Shown here piece after piece: positions 53,537 through 64,000 of a stretch of 64,000 bases of DNA. The notes beneath the pieces were generated by a model that saw only the letters and a program-made list of their open reading frames with translations, had not been told where the DNA came from and made no database searches. The translations under genes and the position numbers were made by a program. Position 1 is the stretch's first letter; each line of letters begins with the position of its first letter. The DNA lies in assembly GCA_037013495.1 (NCBI GenBank), contig CM072801.1, positions 105,221,816-105,285,815 of the forward strand. The letters are read 5' to 3'. The DNA is from Hippophae tibetana. Its lineage: Eukaryota; Streptophyta; Magnoliopsida; Rosales; Elaeagnaceae.

Positions 53537-56500
53537 CAAATTGAAATGAGTTTAGATTTGATATTTTATAATAGTCGTTTTGATGTATGACTTAAAAGTT
53601 ATAACAGTTTAAAGTTGGAACCTCAATTCATAATTTCTTTTTTTTAAATTGTGAACTCCAGAAATTTTGTTGTTTTTTATTCAGGAGCAAAGATAGGTTG
53701 AACACCGAAAACAAAAAACATGAAAATGATACAGTGAATTAAAAGAAAAGTACGAAATGAAATGCAAATTAGAAAATAATGACAACAAAATCAAAAGAAA
53801 ACAAAAGACTTGTAGAAATAGTGGTTTCTTTAATTGTGATAAGGACCAAAAGAATGCAAAAAACAATAAAATGGAAACCTTTAGTAAATCTAATATATTA
53901 AGATAGATATTCTATTTTGGGCAACCAAGGCTTCGATACCAAATGATACGGATCTTTTATGCGGACCATTTTGGAAACCATGCACTCAATGGAATGAGAA
54001 AGATTGAATTGCTAAGAACATGGTTAATATAATCAAATTTGAACAATTAAGAACACGATTAGAAAACCACGCAAAAATGTGAGACCAAACTATTAGAGTC
54101 GGAAAGTAGTGTAAGCGATGGAATTTGGGTTCTAAAAAATGGAATATTGAACTATTTTTTACTTTATGTTTTTGCAAATTAAAATGAGTTTAGATTTGAT
54201 ATTTTATAATAGTCGTTTTGATGTATGACTTAAAAGTTATAACAGTTTAAAGTAGGAACCTCAATACATAATTTCTTTTTTTTAAATTACGAACTCTAGA
54301 AATTTTGTTGTTTTTTATTCAGGATCAAAGATTGATTGAACGCCGAAAACAAAGAAAAGGAAAATGATACATTGAATTAAAAGAAAGGTACGAAATGAAA
54401 TGCAAATAAGAAAATTATGACAACAAAATCTAAAGAAAACCAAAGACTTGTAGAAATATTTGTTTCTTTAATTGTGGTTTGGACCAAAAGAATGCAAAAA
54501 ACAATAAAATGGAAACCTTTAGTAAATCTAATATATTAAGATAGATATTCTATTTTGGGCAACCAAGGCTTCGATACCAAATGATACGGATCTTTTATGC
54601 GGACCATTTTGGAAACCATGCACTCAATGGAATGAGAAAGATTGAATTGCTAAGAACATGGTTAATATAATCAAATGTGAACAATTAAGAACACGATTAG
54701 AAAACCACACAAAAATGTGAGACCAAACTATTAGAGTCGGAAAGTAGTGTAAGCGATGGAATTTGGGTTCTAAAAAATGGAAAATTGAACTATTTTTTAC
54801 TTTATGTTTTTGCAAATTGAAATGAGTTTAGATTTGATATTTTGTAATAGTCGTTTTGATGTATGACTTAAAAGTTATAACACTTTAAAGTTGGAACCTC
54901 AATACATAATTTCTTTTTCTTAAATTACGAACTCCAGAAATTTTGTTGTTTTTTATTCAGGATCAAAGATTGGTTCAACACCGAAAACAAAGAAAAGGAA
55001 AATGATACATTGAATGAAAAGAAAGGTACGAAATGAAATGCAAATAAGAAAATTATAACAACAAAATCTAAAGAAAACAAAAGACTTGTAGAAATAGTTG
55101 TTTCTTTAATTGTGATAAGGACCAAAAGAATGCAAAAAACAATAAAATGGAAAAATTTAGTAAATCTAATATATTAAGATAGATATTCTATTTTGGGCAA
55201 CCAAGGCTTCGATACCAAATGATACGGATCTTTTATGCGTACCATTTTAGAAACCATGCACTCAAAGGAATGAGAAAGATTGAATTGCTGAGAACATGGT
55301 TAATATAATCAAATTTGAACAATTAAGAACACGATTAGAAAACCACGCAAAAATGTGAGACCAAACTATTAGAGTCGGAAAGTAGTGTAAGCGATGGAAT
55401 TTGGGTTCTAAAAAATGGAAAATTGAACTATTTTTTACTTTATGTTTTTGCAAATTGAAATGAGTTTAGATTTGATATTTTATAATAGTCGTTTTGATGT
55501 ATGACTTAAAATTTATAACAGTTTAAAGTTGGAACCTCAATTCATAATTTCTTTTTTTTAAATTGTGAACTCCAGAAATTTTGTTGTTTTTTATTCAGGA
55601 GCAAAGATAGGTTGAACACCGAAAACAAAAAACATGAAAATGATACAGTGAATTAAAAGAAAAGTACGAAATGAAATGCAAATTAGAAAATAATGACAAC
55701 AAAATCAAAAGAAAATAAAAGACTTGTAGAAATAGTGGTTTCTTTAATTGTGATAAGGACCAAAAGAATGCAAAAAACAATAAAATGGAAACCTTTAGTA
55801 AATCTAATATATTAAGATAGATATTCTATTTTGGGCAACCAAGGCTTCGATACCAAATGATACGGATCTTTTATGCGGACCATTTTGGAAACCATGCACT
55901 CAATGGAATGAGAAAGATTGAATTGCTAAGAACATGGTTAATATAATCAAATGTGAACAATTAAGAACACGATTAGAAAACCACGCAAAAATGTGAGACC
56001 AAACTATTAGAGTCGGAAAGTAGTGTAAGCGATGGAATTTGGGTTCTAAAAAATGGAATATTGAACTATTTTTTACTTTATGTTTTTGCAAATTAAAATG
56101 AGTTTAGATTTGATATTTTATAATAGTCGTTTTGATGTATGACTTAAAAGTTATAACAGTTTAAAGTAGGAACCTCAATACATAATTTCTTTTTTTTAAA
56201 TTACGAACTCTAGAAATTTTGTTGTTTTTTATTCAGGATCAAAGATTGATTGAACGCCGAAAACAAAGAAAAGGAAAATGATACATTGAATTAAAAGAAA
56301 GGTACGAAATGAAATGCAAATAAGAAAATTATGACAACAAAATCTAAAGAAAACCAAAGACTTGTAGAAATATTTGTTTCTTTAATTGTGGTTTGGACCA
56401 AAAGAATGCAAAAAACAATAAAATGGAAACCTTTAGTAAATCTAATATATTAAGATAGATATTCTATTTTGGGCAACCAAGGCTTCGATACCAAATGATA

Positions 56501-57364
56501 CGGATCTTTTATGCGGACCATTTTGGAAACCATGCACTCAATGGAATGAGAAAGATTGAATTGCTAAGAACATGGTTAATATAATCAAATGTGAACAATT
56601 AAGAACACGATTAGAAAACCACGCAAAAATGTGAGACCAAACTATTAGAGTCGGAAAGTAGTGTAAGCGATGGAATTTTGGTTCTAAAAAATGGAAAATT
56701 GAACTATTTTTTACTTTATGTTTTTGCAAATTGAAATAAGTTTAGATTTGATATTTTGTAATAGTCGTTTTGATGTATGACTTAAAAGTTATAACACTTT
56801 AAAGTTGGAACCTCAATACATAATTTCTTTTTCTTAAATTACGAACTCCAGAAATTTTGTTGTTTTTTATTCAGGATCAAAGATTGGTTCAACACCGAAA
56901 ACAAAGAAAAGGAAAATGATACATTGAATGAAAAGAAAGGTACGAAATGAAATGCAAATAAGAAAATTATAACAACAAAATCTAAAGAAAACAAAAGACT
57001 TGTAGAAATAGTTGTTTCTTTAATTGTGATAAGGACCAAAAGAATGCAAAAAACAATAAAATGGAAAAATTTAGCAAATCTAATATATTAAGATAGATAT
57101 TCTATTTTGGGCAACCAAGGCTTCGATACCAAATGATACGGATCTTTTATGCGTACCATTTTGGAAACCATGCACTCAAAGGAATGAGAAAGATTGAATT
57201 GCTGAGAACATGGTTAATATAATCAAATTTGAACAATTAAGAACACGATTAGAAAACCACGCAAAAATGTGAGACCAAACTATTAGAGTCGGAAAGTAGT
57301 GTAAGCGATGGAATATGGGTTCTAAAAAGTGGACAACTGAACTATTTTTGACTTTATGATTTTG
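53537..57364 (+). repeat. Block 9: fourth copy of the short-class HOR (six monomers)
   Basis: Units start at 53537, 54175, 54813, 55451, 56089 and 56727. The block has the same length (3,828 bp) and the same marker order as 43884-47711 at a 9,653 bp offset: CCACACAAAAATG, TTTCTTTTTCTTAAATT, CATTTTAGAAACC, AAATTGTGAACTCC, GGAATTTTGGTTC and GGAATATGGG. Differences are few, for example GGGCAACC at 53920 where 44268 reads GGGTAACC, and GAAATAAG at 56731 where the partner reads GAAATGAG. Confidence 0.9.
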
Positions 57365-60300
57365 CAAATTAAAATAAGTTTAGATTTGATATTTTATAAT
57401 AGTCATTTTGATGTACGACTTAAAAGTTATAATAGTTTAAAGTTAGAACCTCAATACATAATTTCTTTTTTTTAAATTACGAACTCCAGAAATTTTGTTG
57501 TTTTTTATTCGGGATCAAAGATTGGTTGAACGCCGAAAACAAAGAAAAGGAAAATGATACATTGAATTAAAAGATAGGTACGAAATGAAATGCAAATAAG
57601 AAAATTATGACAACAAAATCTAAAGAAAACAAAAGACTTGTAGAAATATTTGTTTCTTTAATTGTGATTTGGACCAAAAGAATGCAAAAAACAATAAAAT
57701 GGAAACGTTTAGTAAATCTAAAATTCAAAAAATAGATATATTAAGAGAGGATACTATTTTGGGCAACCAAGGCTACGATACCAAATGATACGGATCTTTT
57801 ATGCGTACCATTTTGGAAACCATGCACTCAAAGGAATGAGAAAGATTGAATTGCTAAGAACATGGTTAATATTATCAAATTTGAACAATTAAGAACAGGA
57901 TTAGAAAACCACGCAAAAATGTGAGACCAAACTATTAGAGTCGGAAAGTAGTGTAAGCGATGGAATTTGGGTTCTAAAAAGTGGACAACTGAACTATTTT
58001 TGACTTTATGATTTTGCAAATTGAAATAAGTTTAGATTTGATATTTTATAATAGTCGTTTTGATGTACGATTTAAAAGTTATAACAGTTTAAAGTTAGAA
58101 CCTCAATACATAATTTCTTTTTTTTAAATTACGAACTCCAGAAATTTTGTTGTTTTTTATTCGGGATCAAAGATTGGTTGAACGCCGAAAACAAAGAAAA
58201 GGAAAATGATACATTGAATTAAAAGATAGGTACGAAATGAAATGCAAATAAGAAAATTATGACAACAAAATCTAAAGAAAACAAAAGACTTGTAGAAATA
58301 TTTGTTTCTTTAATTGTGATTGGGACCAAAAGAATGCAAAAAACAATAAAATGGAAACGTTTAGTAAATCTAAAATTCAAAAAATAGATATATTAAGAGA
58401 GGATACTATTTTGGGCAACCAAGGCTACGATACCAAATGATACGGATCTTTTATGCGTACCATTTTGGAAACCATGCACTCAAAGGAATGAGAAAGATTG
58501 AATTGCTAAGAACATGGTTAATATAATCAAATTTGAACAATTAAGAACACGATTAGAAAACCACGCAAAAATGTGAGACCAAACTATTAGAGTCGGAAAG
58601 TAGTGTAAGCGATGGAATTTGGGTTCTAAAAAGTGGAAAATTGAACTATTTTTGACTTTATGATTTTGCAAATTGAAATAAGTTTAGATTTGATATTTTA
58701 TAATAGTCGTTTTGATGTACGATTTAAAAGTTATAACAGTTTAAAGTTAGAACCTCAATACATAATTTCTTTTTTTTAAATTACGAACTCCAGAAATTTT
58801 GTTGTTTTTTATTCGGGATCAAAGATTGGTTGAACGCCGAAAACAAAGAAAAGGAAAATGATACATTGAATTAAAAGATAGGTACGAAATGAAATGCAAA
58901 TAAGAAAATTATGACAACAAAATCTAAAGAAAACAAAAGACTTGTAGAAATATTTGTTTCTTTAATTGTGATTTGGACCAAAAGAATGCAAAAAACAATA
59001 AAATGGAAACGTTTAGTAAATCTAAAATTCAAAAAATAGATATATTAAGAGAGGATACTATTTTGGGCAACCAAGGCTACGATACCAAATGATACGGATC
59101 TTTTATGCGTACCATTTTGGAAACCATGCACTCAAAGGAATGAGAAAGATTGAATTGCTAAGAACATGGTTAATATAATCAAATTTGAACAATTAAGAAC
59201 ACGATTAGAAAACCACGCAAAAATGTGTGACCAAACTATTAGAGTCGGAAAGTAGTGTAAGCGATGGAATTTGGGTTCTAAAAAGTGGACAACTGAACTA
59301 TTTTTGACTTTATGATTTTGCAAATTGAAATAAGTTTATATTTGATATTTTATAATAGTCGTTTTGATGTACGATTTAAAAGTTATAACAGTTTAAAGTT
59401 AGAACCTCAATACATAATTTCTTTTTTTTAAATTACGAACTCCAGAAATTTTGTTGTTTTTTATTCGGGATCAAAGATTGGTTGAACGCCGAAAACAAAG
59501 AAAAGGAAAATGATACATTGAATTAAAAGATAGGTACGAAATGAAATGCAAATAAGAAAATTATGACAACAAAATCTAAAGAAAACAAAAGACTTGTAGA
59601 AATATTTGTTTCTTTAATTGTGATTTGGACCAAAAGAATGCAAAAAACAATAAAATGGAAACGTTTAGTAAATCTAAAATTCAAAAAATAGATATATTAA
59701 GAGAGGATACTATTTTGGGCAACCAAGGCTACGATACCAAATGATACGGATCTTTTATGCGTACCATTTTGGAAACCATGCACTCAAAGGAATGAGAAAG
59801 ATTGAATTGCTAAGAACATGGTTAATATTATCAAATTTGAACAATTAAGAACAGGATTAGAAAACCACGCAAAAATGTGAGACCAAACTATTAGAGTCGG
59901 AAAGTAGTGTAAGCGATGGAATTTGGGTTCTAAAAAGTGGACAACTGAACTATTTTTGACTTTATGATTTTGCAAATTGAAATAAGTTTAGATTTGATAT
60001 TTTATAATAGTCGTTTTGATGTACGATTTAAAAGTTATAACAGTTTAAAGTTAGAACCTCAATACATAATTCTTTTTTTCAAATTACGAACTCCAGAAAT
60101 TTTGTTGTTTTTTATTCGGGATCAAAGATTGGTTGAATGCCGAAAACAAAGAAAAGGAAAATGATACATTGAATTAAAAGATAGGTACAAAATGAAATGC
60201 AAATAAGAAAATTATGACAACAAAATCTAAAGAAAACCTAAGACTTGTAGAAATATTTGTTTCTTTAGTTGTGATTTAGACCAAAAGAATGTAAAAAAAA

Positions 60301-60620
60301 AATGGAAACGTTTAGTAAAGCTAAAATTCAAAAAATAGATATATTAAGAGAGATATACTATTTTGGGCAACCAAGGCTACGATACCAAATGATACGGATC
60401 TTTTATGCGGACCATTTTGGAAACAATGAACTCAAAGGAATGAGAAAGATTGAATTGCTAAGGACATGGTTAATATAATCAAATTTGAAAAATTAAGAAC
60501 ACGATTAGAAAACCACGCAATATATGAGACCAAACTATTAGACGTCGGAAAGTAGTGTAAGCGATGGAATTTGGGTTCTAAAAAGTTGACAAATGAACTA
60601 TTTTTTACTTTATGTTTTGG
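57365..60620 (+). repeat. Block 10: five-monomer copy of block 7
   Basis: Units start at 57365, 58017, 58669, 59321 and 59973. The first two match 47712 and 48364 at a 9,653 bp offset; the last two match 49016 and 49668 at 10,305 bp. The difference of 652 bp is exactly one inserted monomer. The tail at about 58621-58640 has AAGTGGAAAATTG where its relatives have AAGTGGACAACTG, a change that reappears at about 61880-61900 and so marks the later duplication. Confidence 0.9.
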
Positions 60621-63600
60621 AAAATTGAAATAAGTTTAGATTTGATATTTTATAATAGTCGTTTTGATGTATGACTCTAAAGTTATAACAGTTTAAAGTT
60701 AGAACCTCAATAAATAATTTCTTTTTTTTAAATTACGAACTCCAGAAATTTTGTTCTTTTTTATTCAGGAGCAAAGATAGGTTGAACAACGAAAACAAAG
60801 AACATGATAATGATACAGTGAATTAAAAGAAAAGTACGAAATGAAATGCAAATAAGAAAATAATGACAACAAAATATAAAGAAAACAAAGGACTTGTAGA
60901 AATATTTGTTTCTTTAATTATGATTTGGACGAAAAGAATGCAAAAAACAATAAAATGGAAAACTTTATTAAATCGAAAATTCAAAAAATAGATATATTAA
61001 GATAGATATTCTATTTTGGGCAACCAAGGCTTCGATAACAAATGATACAGATCTTTTATGCGGACCATTTTGGAAACCATGAACTCAAAGGAATGAGAAA
61101 GATTGAATTGCTAAGAACATGGTTAATATAATCAAATTTCAACAATTAAGAACACGATTAGAAAACCACGCCAAAATGGGAGAGGAAACTATTACACTTC
61201 GGAAAGTAGTGTAAGCGATGGAATTTGGGTTCTAAAAAGTGGACAACTGAACTATTTTTGACTTTATGATTTTGCAAATTGAAATGAGTTTAGATTTGAT
61301 ATTTTATAATAGTCGTTTTGATGTACGATTTAAAAGTTATAACAGTTTAAAGTTAGAACCTCAATACATAATTTCTTTTTTTTAAATTACGAACTCCAGA
61401 AATTTTGTTGTTTTTTATTCGGGATCAAAGATTGGTTGAACGCCGAAAACAAAGAAAAGGAAAATGATACATTGAATTAAAAGATAGGTACGAAATGAAA
61501 TGCAAATAAGAAAATTATGACAACAAAATCTAAAGAAAACAAAAGACTTGTAGAAATATTTGTTTCTTTAATTGTGATTTGGACCAAAAGAATGCAAAAA
61601 ACAATAAAATGGAAACGTTTAGTAAATCTAAAATTCAAAAAATAGATATATTAAGAGAGGATACTATTTTGGGCAACCAAGGCTACGATACCAAATGATA
61701 CGGATCTTTTATGCGTACCATTTTGGAAACCATGCACTCAAAGGAATGAGAAAGATTGAATTGCTAAGAACATGGTTAATATAATCAAATTTGAACAATT
61801 AAGAACACGATTAGAAAACCACGCAAAAATGTGAGACCAAACTATTAGAGTCGGAAAGTAGTGTAAGCGATGGAATTTGGGTTCTAAAAAGTGGAAAATT
61901 GAACTATTTTTGACTTTATGATTTTGCAAATTGAAATAAGTTTAGATTTGATATTTTATAATAGTCGTTTTGATGTACGATTTAAAAGTTATAACAGTTT
62001 AAAGTTAGAACCTCAATACATAATTTCTTTTTTTTAAATTACGAACTCCAGAAATTTTGTTGTTTTTTATTCGGGATCAAAGATTTGTTGAACGCCGAAA
62101 ACAAAGAAAAGGAAAATGATACATTGAATTAAAAGATAGGTACGAAATGAAATGCAAATAAGAAAATTATGACAACAAAATCTAAAGAAAACAAAAGACT
62201 TGTAGAAATATTTGTTTCTTTAATTGTGATTTGGACCAAAAGAATGCAAAAAACAATAAAATGGAAACGTTTAGTAAATCTAAAATTCAAAAAATAGATA
62301 TATTAAGAGAGGATACTATTTTGGGCAACCAAGGCTACGATACCAAATGATACGGATCTTTTATGCGTACCATTTTGGAAACCATGCACTCAAAGGAATG
62401 AGAAAGATTGAATTGCTAAGAACATGGTTAATATTATCAAATTTGAACAATTAAGAACAGGATTAGAAAACCACGCAAAAATGTGAGACCAAACTATTAG
62501 AGTCGGAAAGTAGTGTAAGCGATGGAATTTGGGTTCTAAAAAGTGGACAACTGAACTATTTTTGACTTTATGATTTTGCAAATTGAAATAAGTTTAGATT
62601 TGATATTTTATAATAGTCGTTTTGATGTACGATTTAAAAGTTATAACAGTTTAAAGTTAGAACCTCAATACATAATTCTTTTTTTCAAATTACGAACTCC
62701 AGAAATTTTGTTGTTTTTTATTCGGGATCAAAGATTGGTTGAATGCCGAAAACAAAGAAAAGGAAAATGATACATTGAATTAAAAGATAGGTACAAAATG
62801 AAATGCAAATAAGAAAATTATGACAACAAAATCTAAAGAAAACCTAAGACTTGTAGAAATATTTGTTTCTTTAGTTGTGATTTAGACCAAAAGAATGTAA
62901 AAAAAAAAATGGAAACGTTTAGTAAAGCTAAAATTCAAAAAATAGATATATTAAGAGAGATATACTATTTTGGGCAACCAAGGCTACGATACCAAATGAT
63001 ACGGATCTTTTATGCGGACCATTTTGGAAACAATGAACTCAAAGGAATGAGAAAGATTGAATTGCTAAGGACATGGTTAATATAATCAAATTTGAAAAAT
63101 TAAGAACACGATTAGAAAACCACGCAATATATGAGACCAAACTATTAGACGTCGGAAAGTAGTGTAAGCGATGGAATTTGGGTTCTAAAAAGTTGACAAA
63201 TGAACTATTTTTTACTTTATGTTTTGGAAAATTGAAATAAGTTTAGATTTGATATTTTATAATAGTCGTTTTGATGTATGACTCTAAAGTTATAACAGTT
63301 TAAAGTTAGAACCTCAATAAATAATTTCTTTTTTTTAAATTACGAACTCCAGAAATTTTGTTCTTTTTTATTCAGGAGCAAAGATAGGTTGAACAACGAA
63401 AACAAAGAACATGATAATGATACAGTGAATTAAAAGAAAAGTACGAAATGAAATGCAAATAAGAAAATAATGACAACAAAATATAAAGAAAACAAAGGAC
63501 TTGTAGAAATATTTGTTTCTTTAATTATGATTTGGACGAAAAGAATGCAAAAAAACAATAAAATGGAAAACTTTATTAAATCGAAAATTCAAAAAATAGA

Positions 63601-64000
63601 TATATTAAGATAGATATTCTATTTTGGGCAACCAAGGCTTCGATAACAAATGATACAGATCTTTTATGCGGACCATTTTGGAAACCATGAACTCAAAGGA
63701 ATGAGAAAGATTGAATTGCTAAGAACATGGTTAATATAATCAAATTTCAACAATTAAGAACACGATTAGAAAACCACGCCAAAATGGGAGAAGAAACTAT
63801 TACACTTCGGAAAGTAGTGTAAGCGATGGAATTTGGGTTCTAAAAAGTGGACAACTGAACTATTTATTACTTTATGTTTTTGTAAATTGAAATGAGTTTA
63901 GATTTGATATTTTATAATAGTCGTTTTGATGTATGACTTAAAAGTTATAACAGTTTAAAGTTGGAACCTCAATACATAATTTCTTTTTTTTAAATTACGA
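60621..64000 (+). repeat. Block 11: contracted copy of block 10 continuing past the window
   Basis: Units start at 60621, 61275, 61927, 62579 and 63228, with a 118 bp partial unit from 63883. Sequence from about 59.3 to 61.26 kb recurs at 61.93 to 63.88 kb with an offset of 2,606 bp, rising to about 2,608 bp by the end through small insertions. Private markers GAACAACGAAAAC, CTTCGATAACAAATG and CCACGCCAAAATGGGAG occur in both 60621 and 63228. The final partial unit reverts to GTATGACTTAAAAG and GTTGGAACC, so the copy ends at about 63.9 kb. Confidence 0.88.
63883..64000 (+). repeat. Partial terminal monomer
   Basis: The unit starts with TAAATTGAAATGAG, a C-to-T variant of the usual start shared with the unit at 28492 (which reads ATAAATTG), and proceeds through GTATGACTTAAAAG, GTTGGAACC and TTAAATTACGA before the window stops. 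The array therefore continues to the right. The left edge of the window likewise begins exactly in array sequence. Confidence 0.9.

Larger units (their letters stand above)
1..64000 (+). repeat. Satellite array, ~638/653 bp monomer, 99 full copies plus one partial
   Basis: Every stretch of the window aligns to the same monomer in the same direction. With CAAATTGAAATRAG as phase zero, monomers start at 1, 639, 1277, 1914, 2552, 3191, 3830, 4468, 5106, 5745, 6383 and so on to 63883. Most are 637-639 bp or 652-655 bp; outliers are 615, 634-636 and 645-649 bp. Fixed landmarks in order are GTATGACTTAAAAG, a T-run of about 5-10 bases, TTACGAACTCCAG, ATGAAATGCAAATAAG, ACTTGTAGAAATA, GGGCAACCAAGG, CATTTTGG, ACATGGTTAATAT and GTAGTGTAAGC. 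No unique DNA interrupts the array, so both ends lie inside it. Such arrays are typical of eukaryotic heterochromatin; centromeric, pericentromeric and subtelomeric positions cannot be told apart here. The sequence does not match any satellite I can name. Confidence 0.97.

Noticed and set aside
1-64000. CRISPR array or bacterial repeat system
   Set aside because: Repeats are ~640 bp, contiguous and without unique spacers, and there are no cas-like or other genes.
1-64000. Tandem transposon or LTR array
   Set aside because: I found no terminal inverted repeats, target-site duplications, primer-binding site, polypurine-tract pair or recognisable transposase or reverse transcriptase motifs within the monomer.

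Overview
The whole 64 kb window is one uninterrupted, head-to-tail satellite DNA array. I see no protein gene I can defend, no tRNA or rRNA, no CRISPR, no transposon insertion and no unique flanking sequence at either end. Using the motif CAAATTGAAATRAG as an arbitrary monomer start, I count 99 complete monomers plus a 118 bp partial one, all in the same orientation. Base composition is strongly AT-rich (roughly 28% G+C, estimated by eye from sample lines). A long, homogenised, AT-rich array with ~640-655 bp monomers and nested higher-order repeats (HORs) is what is known of eukaryotic centromeric, pericentromeric or subtelomeric heterochromatin. The species cannot be named from this sequence; plant, nematode, insect or another AT-rich eukaryote all fit.

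Monomers fall into two main length classes. A short class of ~638 bp lacks a 15 bp segment that the long class (~652-655 bp) carries between TAAATCTA and ATATATTAAG. Layout: 1-6382, short class; 6383-13461, mixed and most diverged; 13462-21306, four copies of a strict three-monomer HOR of 1,961-1,962 bp; 21307-28491, the same subtypes rearranged, ending in a two-monomer ~1,306 bp period; 28492-36228, mixed, with 2,601 bp and 1,916 bp tandem duplications; 36229-47711, short class in seven/five/six-monomer HOR copies; 47712-50315, long class of 652 bp; 50316-60620, a contracted second copy of what lies at 31729-50315; 60621-64000, a near copy of the preceding 652 bp block that has gained extra bases.

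The most informative content is architectural. There is a very large nested repeat (18,587 bp against 10,305 bp) whose two copies differ mainly in how many HOR copies they hold, and there are several chimeric monomers whose crossovers can be placed within about 50 bp. Two weaker hints concern the origin of the monomer. One is an intron-like string of signals (GTATGT, TACGAAC, pyrimidine tract, TTCAG) about 100 bp long in many monomers. The other is a low-stop plus-strand frame that begins exactly after that AG and ends in a 58-codon open frame in about 26 long-class monomers. Together they suggest, without proving, that the monomer derives from a captured exon-intron fragment. No gene is known to be expressed here.
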